DNA of 64,000 bases from Paraburkholderia lacunae. Lineage in GTDB: Bacteria > Pseudomonadota > Gammaproteobacteria > Burkholderiales > Burkholderiaceae. Position 1 is the stretch's first letter; each line of letters starts with the position of its first letter. Below, piece after piece: positions 47,419-57,000 of this stretch. The notes under the pieces are model-generated. The model did not search any database, was not told where the DNA came from, and saw only the letters and a list, made by a program, of their open reading frames with translations. A program made the translations under genes and the position numbers. Where the stretch lies: the NCBI RefSeq assembly GCF_003353175.1, contig NZ_QHKS01000002.1, forward strand, positions 248,001 through 312,000, read 5' to 3'.

Positions 47419-49308
47419 GTGACGCGCCGCCTGCTGATCCTCTTCGCGCTCGTCGCCGGGCTCGTGGCGGCGTGCGGGCTCACCTACAGCATCGCGTGGC
47501 AGCGCGGGATCGACAGTTTGCGCCACAACGCCGCGGTGCGTGTCGACCGCACTGCCAGCGCGCTGAAAAGCACACTCGAGCGTTACGAGTCGCTGCCTTA
47601 TCTGCTGGCCGAACATCCGCTCGTGCAGGACGTGCTGGTCAACCCCAGTCCGGCCAACGTCGAGCGCGCCAATCTCTATCTCGAAGACCTCAACCGCCAC
47701 GCGCGGGCGACAGTCACGTACATCATTCCTCTCGACGGCTATTGCGTCGCCGCGAGCAACTGGCAAGGGCCGGGCAGCTTTATCGGCGCGGGCTATCAGT
47801 TCCGGCCGTATTTTCTCGATGCGGTCAAGGGCGGCGTGGGCCGCTTCTTCGGCATCGGCACGATTTCGCAGGCGCCGGGCTACTACATTTCGCAGCCGGT
47901 GCGGCGTGACGGCAAGATTGTCGGGGCGGCGGTGGTCAAGCTAGATCTCGAGTGGTTCCAGGGCGCGGATGCAGCCGAGCCGCTCGTCGTCACCGATGAC
48001 CACGGCGTGATCTTTCTGTCGTCGGTGCCGGCGTGGAAATATCACACGATACGGCCGCTGTCGGGCCAGGTCGCCGATTCGATTTACCAGGCGCGTCAAT
48101 ACGCGCAGCAGCCGATTGCGCCGCTGCCGGTCACGATCGAGCGCATGCTCGCCGGCAATGCGCAAATTGTGCGCATCGGCGGCGGCCGCTATGCGCCGCG
48201 CTATCTCGCGTCGCGACGCGGCATGGGCGAGCCGGATTGGCATCTGATCACGATGTCGCCGCTCGATCCGGTCGACGCCCAGGCGCGCAATGCGACTATC
48301 GCGACCGGATTCGGTTATGTCTCGCTGGTGTTGCTGGCGTTCTACTGGAGAATGCGCCGCGCCCGCGTGCGCGAGGTGATGCGCAGCCGCGCGCTGCTGC
48401 AAAAGGCCTATGCGGAACTGAACCGGCGGGTTGCGGAGCGCACCGCGGACCTGTCGCAGGCGAACGAACAATTGCACAAGGAAGTGGCCGAACGCACCCG
48501 CGCCGAACAGGAGCTACGCGCCGCGCACGACGAACTGATACAGGCGAGCAAGCTCGCCGCGCTCGGTCAGATGGCGGCCGGCATTACGCACGAATTGAAT
48601 CAGCCGCTCGCGGCGTTGCGCGGTTTCTCCGACAATACGCGTGTGCTGCTCGAACGCGGCGATCAGGCGTCGGCGCGCGAAAACCTCGAAGCGATCGCGG
48701 CGCTCACCGAGCGCATGGGCAAGATCACCAATCAGTTGAAGCTGTTCGTGGGCCGGGCGCGGCCCCGCAACGCACGCGCGCCGATCGTGCGGGCGTTGCG
48801 CAACGTCATCGCGCTGCTGCAAAAGCGTTTGCAGGGTGTCGAAGTCGAGTTCGCTTTGCTCGATACCGGCAGCGGCGCGCGCACGCTCCTGAATCTCGCC
48901 GACGATCATCCGCAGCTGATCGCGAATTGCGACGATCTGCGGCTCGAACAGGTGCTGATCAATCTGCTTGGCAACGCGCTCGACGCGACGGCGGGCATGA
49001 CGCCGCCGCGTATCTCCATCGAGATCGAAGTCGCCGATGCGACCGTGTCGTTCGCCGTGGGCGACAACGGCCACGGCATTCCCGACGACGTCCTGCCGCG
49101 TCTCTTCGAGCCGTTCTTCACCACGAAGGAAATGGGCCAGGGGCTGGGGCTGGGCCTTGCGATTTCGTCGTCGATTGCGCGCGATTGCGGCGGTACGCTG
49201 GTCGCACGCAATGCGCCGGACGGCGGGGGGGCACTATTCGTGTTGACGCTGCGCCGCGTGCGCGTGCAGACGAGCCAAACATCGGACCCGCTTACGACGG
49301 GTTCCTGA
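47419..49308 (+). CDS. dctB: C4-dicarboxylate sensor histidine kinase DctB
   Basis: 629-residue membrane kinase. The first transmembrane helix (about 3-20, LLILFALVAGLVAACGL) is followed by a periplasmic double-PAS/Cache sensor (about 35-285) with GYYISQPVRRDGKIVGAAVVKLDLEW. A second helix (about 292-312) leads to a coiled coil. The phosphorylated His is H391 in GITHELNQPLAALRGF. The ATPase domain has NLLGNALDAT, DNGHGIPDDVLPRLFEPFFTTKEMGQGLGLGLAI. Start is uncertain: GTG 47419 (used) or ATG 47308. It lies between dctA and dctD. Confidence 0.94.
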   Translation: MTRRLLILFALVAGLVAACGLTYSIAWQRGIDSLRHNAAVRVDRTASALKSTLERYESLPYLLAEHPLVQDVLVNPSPANVERANLYLEDLNRHARATVTYIIPLDGYCVAASNWQGPGSFIGAGYQFRPYFLDAVKGGVGRFFGIGTISQAPGYYISQPVRRDGKIVGAAVVKLDLEWFQGADAAEPLVVTDDHGVIFLSSVPAWKYHTIRPLSGQVADSIYQARQYAQQPIAPLPVTIERMLAGNAQIVRIGGGRYAPRYLASRRGMGEPDWHLITMSPLDPVDAQARNATIATGFGYVSLVLLAFYWRMRRARVREVMRSRALLQKAYAELNRRVAERTADLSQANEQLHKEVAERTRAEQELRAAHDELIQASKLAALGQMAAGITHELNQPLAALRGFSDNTRVLLERGDQASARENLEAIAALTERMGKITNQLKLFVGRARPRNARAPIVRALRNVIALLQKRLQGVEVEFALLDTGSGARTLLNLADDHPQLIANCDDLRLEQVLINLLGNALDATAGMTPPRISIEIEVADATVSFAVGDNGHGIPDDVLPRLFEPFFTTKEMGQGLGLGLAISSSIARDCGGTLVARNAPDGGGALFVLTLRRVRVQTSQTSDPLTTGS

Positions 49309-49324
49309 ATCAAACGAGAACGAC

Positions 49325-50677
49325 ATGTCGAATCACGGCTTGCAAGTGCTGTATATCGAGGACGACGAACTGGTGCGCCGCGCCAGCGTGCAGAGCCTGC
49401 AACTGGCGGGCTTCGACGTGATCGGTCATGCGTCGGCGGAATCGGCGGCCAGAGTGATTAGTGCGGATTTTTGCGGCGTGATCGTCAGCGATATCCGCTT
49501 GCCGGGCGCGAGCGGCCTCGATCTGCTGGCGCAGTGCCACGAGCGCGCGCCCGACGTGCCGGTGATTCTGGTCACGGGCCACGGCGACATTTCGATGGCC
49601 GTGCAGGCCATGCGCGACGGCGCATATGACTTCATCGAGAAACCGTTCGCCTCCGAGCGTTTGATCGAGACCGTACGGCGCGCGTTGGAGCGCCGCACGC
49701 TGGTGCTGGAGAACCTCGCGCTGCGCCGCGAACTGGCCGAACAGAACACGGTGGCGCCGCGCATCATCGGCCGCAGTCCGGCGATCGAGCAGGTGCGGCG
49801 GCTGATTGCGAATGTCGCGCCCACCGATGCGTCGGTGCTGATCAATGGCGACACCGGCGCGGGCAAGGAACTGATCGCACGCAGCTTGCACGAACTGTCG
49901 CCGCGGCGTGACAAGCCGTTTATCGCGGTCAATTGCGGTGCGCTGCCGGAACCGATGTTCGAATCGGAGATGTTCGGCTATGAACCGGGCGCATTCACGG
50001 GCGCGGCAAAACGGCGGATCGGTAAGCTCGAACACGCGTCGGGCGGCACCTTGTTCCTCGACGAAATCGAGAGCATGCCGCTCGCGTTGCAGGTCAAACT
50101 GCTGCGTGTCTTGCAGGACGGTGTGCTGGAGCGGCTCGGCTCGAATCAGCCGATTCGCGTGGATTGCCGCGTGGTCGCCGCCGCGAAGGGCGATATGGCC
50201 GAGCATGTCGCGGACGGCTCGTTCCGGCGCGACCTGCTGTATCGGCTGAACGTGGTGACGATCGCGCTGCCGCCGTTAGGCGAGCGGCGCGAGGACATAG
50301 TGCCGTTGTTCGAGCACTTCCTGCTGGACGCGGCGGTGCGTTACCAACGACCCGCGCCGATTCTCACCGACCGGCAGCGCGCGAGTCTGATGCAGCGCGA
50401 CTGGCCGGGCAACGTCCGCGAGTTGCGCAATGCCGCCGACCGTTTCGTGCTCGGCGTCGCCGACGATCCCGTCATGTCGTTCGCCGACGACGATGCGGCG
50501 ACCCAGCCGCTCAAAGAGCGGGTCGAGCAGTTCGAACGGGCGGTGATTGCGGAAGCGCTGGAGCAGACCGGCGGCGTCGTCGCGGTCGCTGCAGACAAGT
50601 TGCAGCTTGGGAAGGCGACGCTTTACGAGAAGATCAAGCGATATGGCCTGGCGGCCAAAGGGGAAGGGGAGCGGTGA
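49325..50677 (+). CDS. dctD: Sigma-54-dependent response regulator DctD
   Basis: 450-residue activator. The receiver domain (about 5-120) has its phosphoacceptor at D56 in [10 protein letters not shown]. The AAA+ domain (about 150-380) has Walker A GDTGAGKE, the GAFTGA loop that contacts sigma-54 (in [12 protein letters not shown]), and Walker [11 protein letters not shown]. The C-terminal Fis-type helix-turn-helix ends [20 protein letters not shown]. It starts 16 bp after dctB. Its target is the sigma-54 promoter of dctA upstream. Confidence 0.95.
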   Translation: MSNHGLQVLYIEDDELVRRASVQSLQLAGFDVIGHASAESAARVISADFCGVIVSDIRLPGASGLDLLAQCHERAPDVPVILVTGHGDISMAVQAMRDGAYDFIEKPFASERLIETVRRALERRTLVLENLALRRELAEQNTVAPRIIGRSPAIEQVRRLIANVAPTDASVLINGDTGAGKELIARSLHELSPRRDKPFIAVNCGALPEPMFESEMFGYEPGAFTGAAKRRIGKLEHASGGTLFLDEIESMPLALQVKLLRVLQDGVLERLGSNQPIRVDCRVVAAAKGDMAEHVADGSFRRDLLYRLNVVTIALPPLGERREDIVPLFEHFLLDAAVRYQRPAPILTDRQRASLMQRDWPGNVRELRNAADRFVLGVADDPVMSFADDDAATQPLKERVEQFERAVIAEALEQTGGVVAVAADKLQLGKATLYEKIKRYGLAAKGEGER

Positions 50678-50752
50678 GCATCTGAAGCGCCGGCGGCGAG
50701 GCAATGCGCGCCGGCGCGTCGGGATCGATATGGATCAGGAAACGCTACGCGC

Positions 50753-51283
50753 TCAGGCTGCGTTCAGCGCTTGTTGCAGCAATTGGTCGAGTTCCGCGAA
50801 TTGCGGTTCGCCCACGTAACGCTTGAGAATCTTGCCGTTCCTGTCGACCACGAAGGTGGTCGGCGTAAGTTGGACGTTGCCGAACTGCTTGGCGGCCGAA
50901 CCATCGTCCATGGCAACCTTGAACGGCAACTGGCGCGTTTGCGTGTAATTCGTCACGTACATCGGCGCGTCGTAGTTCATCGCGACCGCAACGAATTCGA
51001 GCCCTTGGCCCTTGAAGCGGTTATAGGTCTGGATCATCTGCGGCATTTCCTTCATACAGGTGTCGCAGCTGGTCGCCCAGAAGTTGACGAGATAGACCTT
51101 GCCCTTCAGATCGGCGGTCGAGACTTTCTGGCCGGACAACAGGGTGAAGGTGGCATCGGGCACGCGCTGCTGGCCGGCAAAGGCGAAATAGCCGGCAATG
51201 GCGATCGCTGCAGCGACGACGGCCATGATGATGTAACGAAGCGGACTCGCGCGCCGGGCGGCGGTGGACGGGGTGGAGCTCAT
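50753..51283 (-). CDS. TlpA-like thiol-disulfide oxidoreductase
   Basis: 176-residue membrane-anchored thioredoxin-like protein. One N-terminal helix (about 16-35, YIIMAVVAAAIAIAGYFAFA) is followed by a periplasmic domain with the redox motif CDTC in NFWATSCDTCMKEMPQM. Leu-Thr-Pro-Thr-Thr (QLTPTTFVVDRNG) contains the cis-Pro. It probably reduces c-type cytochrome apoproteins or other periplasmic thiols. It is divergent from the lipoprotein gene at 51458. Confidence 0.9.
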   Translation of the reverse strand: MSSTPSTAARRASPLRYIIMAVVAAAIAIAGYFAFAGQQRVPDATFTLLSGQKVSTADLKGKVYLVNFWATSCDTCMKEMPQMIQTYNRFKGQGLEFVAVAMNYDAPMYVTNYTQTRQLPFKVAMDDGSAAKQFGNVQLTPTTFVVDRNGKILKRYVGEPQFAELDQLLQQALNAA

Positions 51284-51457
51284 GAACGGAACCTCGAGAG
51301 TCGCGCGGAACGCGCGGGACAGTGCATCGGCTTGGGTTGGGGGCCCGAAATGCTTACCGTCGTTATTGTAGCGCCAATGGCCTCAACCCGGCTGTGCGGC
51401 AGGCCGCGGATCGGGAGCGGATAATGGCGTTTCTCGTACGTCCTATCTTCCGTTCCC

Positions 51458-52129
51458 ATGTTCCGAACTGCTTTTCGTTTTCTCTCCCGCTTGCCACTTT
51501 GCAGCCCGCCTCGCCCTTCCGATAGCCGTTCCTCTCGCCAGTCTCTGGTGGGTCGTCGTGCAGTCGCTCCGGTTTCGCGCTTGCGGCGCGCGCGCGCCGC
51601 TCTCGGCACGGCGGTCTGCGCGCTGGCGCTGGGCGGCGCGCTGACAGCGTGCTCACCGACCTTCGACTGGCGCACCGTCATGAACAACGACAACGGCTAC
51701 ACCGTCGACTTGCCGGCCAAGCCTGGCAACGATCAGCGCCCGGTGCAGATCGCCGGCCAGCCGATGCAGATGGCGATGCAGACGGCCGAGGCCGGCGATG
51801 CCGTGTTCGCGGTCGGCACGGTGATGCTGCCGAACGACGATCCGCAGATCCAGCGGGCCGCGCTCGAGTTCCTGCGCACCGGCCTCGCCCGCAACGTGGG
51901 CGCCGCACCCGATGCGCACGCCGTGCAGATCCCGCTCGCCGCAGGCGGTCAGGTGCCGGGTCTGGAAATGAAGCTAAGCGGCGAGGCTGGTTCGCAACAC
52001 GAAGCGCGCACCGTCTACGCGCGTCTGGTGGCGCGCGGCCGGCACGTCTATCAGGCCGCGATCATCGCTGCGAAGCCGCTGCCGCAGGAACAGATCGACC
52101 AGTTTTTTTCGTCGTTCCAGCTTTATTGA
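51458..52129 (+). CDS. Putative lipoprotein of unknown function
   Basis: Up to 223 residues. A long Arg/Ser-rich N-terminus precedes a signal peptide whose hydrophobic part (ALGTAVCALALGGALTAC, near residues 48-65) ends in the lipobox LTAC. The real start may be internal, for example a GTG near residue 31. The mature part has FDWRTVMNNDNGYTVDLPAKPGND and ends YQAAIIAAKPLPQEQIDQFF, a pattern seen in Burkholderia hypothetical proteins resembling DUF-type DcrB/PsbP folds. The function is unknown. Confidence 0.7.
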   Translation: MFRTAFRFLSRLPLCSPPRPSDSRSSRQSLVGRRAVAPVSRLRRARAALGTAVCALALGGALTACSPTFDWRTVMNNDNGYTVDLPAKPGNDQRPVQIAGQPMQMAMQTAEAGDAVFAVGTVMLPNDDPQIQRAALEFLRTGLARNVGAAPDAHAVQIPLAAGGQVPGLEMKLSGEAGSQHEARTVYARLVARGRHVYQAAIIAAKPLPQEQIDQFFSSFQLY

Positions 52130-52461
52130 CAGCGGTAGTTCTGGCCCATCCGGCGCGGGATGACCGGCTGGGTACAGTGAAAGTTCCTTCGCAGCTTCGC
52201 GCGCTAATTGCTGGTTTACATGGAGGTTTTCCGGTTACCCACAGGTGCTGTGGATAACTTTGTTGAAAACTCTCCGCCGTTTGCCGCAGATGCCCGTCCG
52301 GTGGGCGTTCTGTTAGTTTGCGCGTGCGTGGGTCAGCCAAAAAAGATCAATAAAATCAAAGCCTTTTATGCTCTGACTTAGGCGCACCTTTCAGATGTAT
52401 CAAAATCTATGCGGAACGTGCGTGTGTGAATAAGTCAAGTCTTGACAGCGGATTTTTCGCC
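52130..52461. promoter_or_regulatory. Intergenic region with paired DnaA boxes and an AT-rich stretch
   Basis: TTACCCACA (52235-52243) and, 5 bp on, the inverted consensus box TGTGGATAA (52249-52257) form a tight pair. A third near-match, TGTGAATAA, is at 52425-52433. Between them, 52337-52380 is unusually AT-rich for this genome. It lies between the convergent lipoprotein and comM genes, so no promoter is needed here. No gene is seen in it. Confidence 0.55.
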
Positions 52462-54096
52462 TCATACGGAACCAAAAGCGCGTCGATATTGGATCGCTTC
52501 GCCGATTTGCGCGGCACTTGGCGCAGCTGCCCCGGCGAGGTCGGCGATGGTCCGGGCCACTTTCAGGACCCTGTAGTAGGCACGCGCTGACCAGCCGAAG
52601 CGCTCGCCTGCTTCGCGCAGCAATGCTTCGCCGGCCGAGTCGGGCCGGCACACGTCATCGACTTCGCGGCCGCCCAGTTCTCGATTGGTTTTGCCCTGGC
52701 GTGCCAGTTGCCGCGCTCGCGCCGCGCTCACCCTTTCCGCTATGGCCGCGCTCGCCTCCGCGGTCACGGCCTTGCGCGCGGACAGTTCAGCGGGTGCCAG
52801 CGCGGGAATCTCGATCTGAATATCGATCCGGTCGAGCAGCGGGCCCGACAGCTTGCGCAGATAGCGTGCCGCAATCTCCGGCGTGCAGCGACAACGGCCA
52901 TTGGGGTCGCCGCGCCATCCACATGGACAGGGATTCATTGCGGCAATCAACTGGCAGGCCGCCGGGAAATCCGCCTGCAACGCCGCGCGCGAAATAGTGA
53001 TACGGCCCTCTTCGAGCGGTTCACGCAGCGTTTCCAGCACGTGCCGGTCGAATTCGGGCAGTTCGTCGAGAAACAGCACGCCCAGATGCGCCAACGTGAT
53101 TTCGCCGGGCTGCGGCGGATTGTGCCCGCCGACCAGCGCCGCCGCGCTCGACGAGTGATGCGGCGCGCGAAACGGCCGTTGCCGCCACTGCGAGGGCGTG
53201 AAGCCTGCCCGGCTGGCAGACAGCAAGGCGGCGGAGCTGAGCGCTTCATCGTCGGTCATCGGCGGGAGCAGGCTTGGCAGGCGCGCGGCGAGCATTGACT
53301 TGCCCGCGCCGGGCGGTCCCACCATCAGCACGTGATGGCCGCCCGCGGCAGCGACCTCGAGCGCACGGCGCGCGCCGCGCTGGCCGATCACGTCGGCCAT
53401 GTCCGGGACCACGGCGGGCGCGGTCCCGGCAAGGCTGGGCGCGGCGACAGGATCGAGCCTGGCGTCGGGCGCTCCGGCCAGATGGGCGCACAACGACGGC
53501 AAATCGGCGGCGCCGTAGACATCGACGCCGGGCACGAGCGCGGCTTCCGCGGCGCTGGCGGCCGGAAGATAAAGCTGCGCGGTCGGCTGAGCCGGCGTCC
53601 CGGCCGCGGACTCCTCGCTCGCGGTCATGGAGGCAGCACTTGAGGCCCCGTTGGACGCACTGCGAGGAGCGCTGTGAGACGCGCTGCTGTGAGCGGCTGC
53701 GCTGCGCGCCGTCCCGCAGGCCATCGCAAAAGCGCCGCGCATAGGCCGCAGCGCGCCGGTCAGGGACAGCTCGCCGGCAAATTCACGGTGCAGCAACGAT
53801 TCCGCCGGAATCTGCCCGCTTGCCGCGAGAATGCCCAGAGCGATCGGCAGATCGAAGCGGCCAGACTCCTTCGGCAAATCAGCCGGAGCGAGGTTGACTG
53901 TGATCCGCCGGACAGGGAAGTCGAAGCTGCAATTCTGCAGCGCCGCGCGGACGCGCTCGCGGCTTTCGCGCACTTCCAGATCAGGAAGGCCGACGATGGA
54001 AAAAGAGGGTAATCCGTTCGCGAGGTGAACTTCGACGGTTACTTCAGGCGCGCGGCCAGAGGCCGGCGCGCGACTGCGCACCACGGCAAGCGACAT
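52462..54096 (-). CDS. comM: ComM/YifB family magnesium chelatase-like ATPase
   Basis: 544-residue AAA+ protein. ComM is a branch-migration helicase that helps integrate incoming DNA in natural transformation. The N-terminal Lon-protease-like domain (about 1-170) has VEVHLANGLPSFSIVGLPDLEVRESRERVRAAL-type text in short conserved pieces. Walker A is GPPGAGKSMLA, and Walker B LFLDELPEF. A zinc-binding Cys set is in NPCPCGWRGD and CRC. C-terminal YRVLKVARTIADLAG is typical. An unusual Ala/Ser-rich insertion of about 40 residues lies near residues 130-170. Confidence 0.92.
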   Translation of the reverse strand: MSLAVVRSRAPASGRAPEVTVEVHLANGLPSFSIVGLPDLEVRESRERVRAALQNCSFDFPVRRITVNLAPADLPKESGRFDLPIALGILAASGQIPAESLLHREFAGELSLTGALRPMRGAFAMACGTARSAAAHSSASHSAPRSASNGASSAASMTASEESAAGTPAQPTAQLYLPAASAAEAALVPGVDVYGAADLPSLCAHLAGAPDARLDPVAAPSLAGTAPAVVPDMADVIGQRGARRALEVAAAGGHHVLMVGPPGAGKSMLAARLPSLLPPMTDDEALSSAALLSASRAGFTPSQWRQRPFRAPHHSSSAAALVGGHNPPQPGEITLAHLGVLFLDELPEFDRHVLETLREPLEEGRITISRAALQADFPAACQLIAAMNPCPCGWRGDPNGRCRCTPEIAARYLRKLSGPLLDRIDIQIEIPALAPAELSARKAVTAEASAAIAERVSAARARQLARQGKTNRELGGREVDDVCRPDSAGEALLREAGERFGWSARAYYRVLKVARTIADLAGAAAPSAAQIGEAIQYRRAFGSV

Positions 54097-54213
54097 GTTT
54101 TCTCCCGTCGGACGGCGCCAATGGCGCGCACGTCCCCTAAGACGCTGATGACGTCACGGCTCGCTTGCCAGTGATGTGCAGCACGATGCAGCTACAAGGC
54201 TGTGTGCGACGCC

Positions 54214-54471
54214 TTAAGGCGTTTGCGTCGTGACCGGGAGCTTCTGCTCGAGTTCGGCGACGCGGCGCTCCAGTTCTTCGAGGCGCGAGCGGGTGCGCAC
54301 CAGTACTTGGGTTTGCGTGTCGAATTCCTCACGCGTGACCAGATCGAGCTTGGAAAAGCCCTGCGACAGCATGGCTTTGACGTTGCGTTCGACATCCTTG
54401 GCCGGCGAATTCTTGAACAGCTCGCTCATGCGGGCCTGGAAATCGTTAAAGACATCGTTCGGTTGTTTCAT
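54214..54471 (-). CDS. ubiK: Ubiquinone biosynthesis accessory factor UbiK (YqiC)
   Basis: 85-residue protein that helps ubiquinone synthesis in proteobacteria, probably by binding the UbiJ complex and lipids. It has NDVFNDFQARMSELFKNSPAKDVERN near the start in the family pattern, followed by a C-terminal coiled coil (LVRTRSRLEELERRVAELE). The ATG at 54471 has AGGGGAAC upstream. It is monocistronic, divergent from glnK across about 400 bp. Confidence 0.92.
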   Translation of the reverse strand: MKQPNDVFNDFQARMSELFKNSPAKDVERNVKAMLSQGFSKLDLVTREEFDTQTQVLVRTRSRLEELERRVAELEQKLPVTTQTP

Positions 54472-54691
54472 GGTGTTCCCCTTGGTGCACAAAAAATGTG
54501 CGTATTTCGTTACGTCTGTGCTTTGCCGCAGCGAATGATCGATATTGGTGCATGGGCGGCTGCCTGCCGCCGTCGCATGAGCCCGTTTGGTGCGCGGCTG
54601 TGTATCCGAAGCCTGCGAACACTCTAGCAACGATCCATGTGCCGCGCCACCGTGTCCCGTCAACGTTGGCCATCCGGCCAGGGCCGGCTGA

Positions 54692-55207
<516 letters not shown>

Positions 55208-55251
55208 CACCCAAAGATAGCGACACAGATAGCGACAAGAGGAAAACGAAG

Positions 55252-56769
55252 ATGCGCAAATTATTGATGTCCTTGCTGATGGCCGGTTCGCTGCTCGCGG
55301 GCGGTATCGGCGCCGCCCTCGCGGACGACGCTTCCGCCCCGGCAGCCGCCTCGGCAGCTGCTTCTGGTACAGCGGCGAGCGCGCCGGCACCGGACGCTTC
55401 GGCGGCACCCGCTGCTGCCGCGGCTTCGGCACCGGCCGCGGACGCGTCCGCTGCACCGGCTGCCAGCGCCGCAGCCGCCCCTGATGCATCGGCCGCATCC
55501 GCTGCCGCCGCGCCGGCCGCCCCGACCGCGCCGTTCTCGGTCGATTCGTCGAAGATCAATTCGGGCGACACCGCCTGGATGCTGACCTCCACCGCGCTCG
55601 TGCTGTTCATGACGATCCCGGGTCTGGCACTGTTCTACGGCGGCATGGTCCGCAAGAAGAGCGTGCTCGCGATCCTGATGCAGAGCTTCGCGATCACCTG
55701 CCTCGTGTCGATCATCTGGGTGGTGGTGGGCTACAGCCTCGCCTTCACCCCGGGCGGTTCGTTCATCGGCGGTTTGTCACGTTTCTTCATGGCGGGCATG
55801 AACTACATCCACGGCGACAAGGCGACGACGCTGACCGTCAGCCACCTTGCACCGACGATTCCGGAAACGGTCTACTGCGTCTATCAGATGACGTTCGCGA
55901 TCATTACCCCGGCACTGATCACAGGCGCGTTTGCCGATCGCATGAAGTTCTCGGCGATGCTGGTGTTCATGACGCTGTGGTCGATCATCGTCTACTCGCC
56001 GATCGCGCATATGGTCTGGGAGCCGAGCGGCTGGCTGGCTAGCGCGGGCATCCTCGACTTCGCGGGCGGCACGGTGGTGCACATCAACGCCGGTATCGCG
56101 GCGCTGGTCTGCGCTCTGGTGCTCGGCAAGCGTGTCGGCTACGGCAAGGAAGCAATGGCGCCGCACAACCTGACGCTCACGCTGATCGGTGGCGCCATGC
56201 TGTGGGTAGGCTGGTTCGGCTTCAACGCGGGTTCGGCAGTGGCGGCTGACGGCCGTGCCGGCTTCGCGATGTTCGCAACGCAAGTGGCAACCGCAGCAGC
56301 AGCACTCGCCTGGATGTTCGCTGAATGGGCCGCCAAGGGTAAGCCGTCGGTGCTCGGTATCGTGTCGGGTGCCGTGGCGGGTCTGGTGGCGATTACGCCG
56401 GCTTCGGGCTTCGTCGGTATGACGGGCTCCCTCGTGATCGGCATCGCGGCAGGCGTGATCTGCTTCTGGTCGGCTACGTGGCTCAAGCACAAGCTCGGTT
56501 ACGACGACTCGCTCGACGCGTTCGGCGTGCACTGCATCGGCGGTATCGTGGGTGCGCTCCTGACCGGCGTGTTCGCGGTCAAGGACATCGGCGGCGCGGA
56601 CGGCAGCATCGTTCTGCAGGCGAAGGGCGTGTTGACGACGCTGATCTACAGCGGGGTGGTGAGCTTCATCCTGCTGAAGATCATCGACATGGTGATGGGT
56701 CTGCGCGTCACGGAAGAACAGGAACGCGAAGGTCTGGACGTGACGCTGCACGGCGAACACGTCGAATAA
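55252..56769 (+). CDS. amtB: Ammonium transporter
   Basis: 505-residue membrane protein of the Amt family. It has an N-terminal signal sequence (about 1-23) and then about 75 residues of Ala/Pro/Ser low complexity before the eleven-helix core starts at NSGDTAWMLTSTALVLFMTIPG. Pore landmarks are DFAGGTVVHINAG (twin-His first residue) and VHCIGGIVGALLTG (second His). The unusually long Ala-rich N-terminus is the only odd feature. It forms an operon with glnK and a terminator follows. Confidence 0.96.
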   Translation: MRKLLMSLLMAGSLLAGGIGAALADDASAPAAASAAASGTAASAPAPDASAAPAAAAASAPAADASAAPAASAAAAPDASAASAAAAPAAPTAPFSVDSSKINSGDTAWMLTSTALVLFMTIPGLALFYGGMVRKKSVLAILMQSFAITCLVSIIWVVVGYSLAFTPGGSFIGGLSRFFMAGMNYIHGDKATTLTVSHLAPTIPETVYCVYQMTFAIITPALITGAFADRMKFSAMLVFMTLWSIIVYSPIAHMVWEPSGWLASAGILDFAGGTVVHINAGIAALVCALVLGKRVGYGKEAMAPHNLTLTLIGGAMLWVGWFGFNAGSAVAADGRAGFAMFATQVATAAAALAWMFAEWAAKGKPSVLGIVSGAVAGLVAITPASGFVGMTGSLVIGIAAGVICFWSATWLKHKLGYDDSLDAFGVHCIGGIVGALLTGVFAVKDIGGADGSIVLQAKGVLTTLIYSGVVSFILLKIIDMVMGLRVTEEQEREGLDVTLHGEHVE

Positions 56770-56826
56770 GGATCGAATACGAGCTCCAAGGCTTGACGAA
56801 TCACTGAATCAAGCGCAGCGACTTTG

Positions 56827-56851
56827 GCCCGCCTTTATGGCGGGCTTTTTT
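56827..56851 (+). terminator. Rho-independent terminator after amtB
   Basis: Perfect 7-bp stem GCCCGCC / GGCGGGC (56827-56833 with 56839-56845), a 5-nt loop, and six Ts directly after. It lies 58 bp after the amtB stop. Confidence 0.93.
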
Positions 56852-57000
56852 CTTGCGGCCTATCCTGTAAACAGGAGATTTCCCCGCCTATCATGGCGAT
56901 AGCGAGAATGCATTCGTATCCGCTTGCGAATGGAGAAACCGTCCCCAAATGGGCAAAGCATTTGCTCTACAATCTTTTTTCTCCAGTCTGCGAGTGATCA

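Noticed and set aside
52130..52461. Chromosomal replication origin
   Set aside because: DnaA boxes are present but dnaA, dnaN, gyrB, rpmH and par genes are absent; only a DnaA-binding site is supportable.
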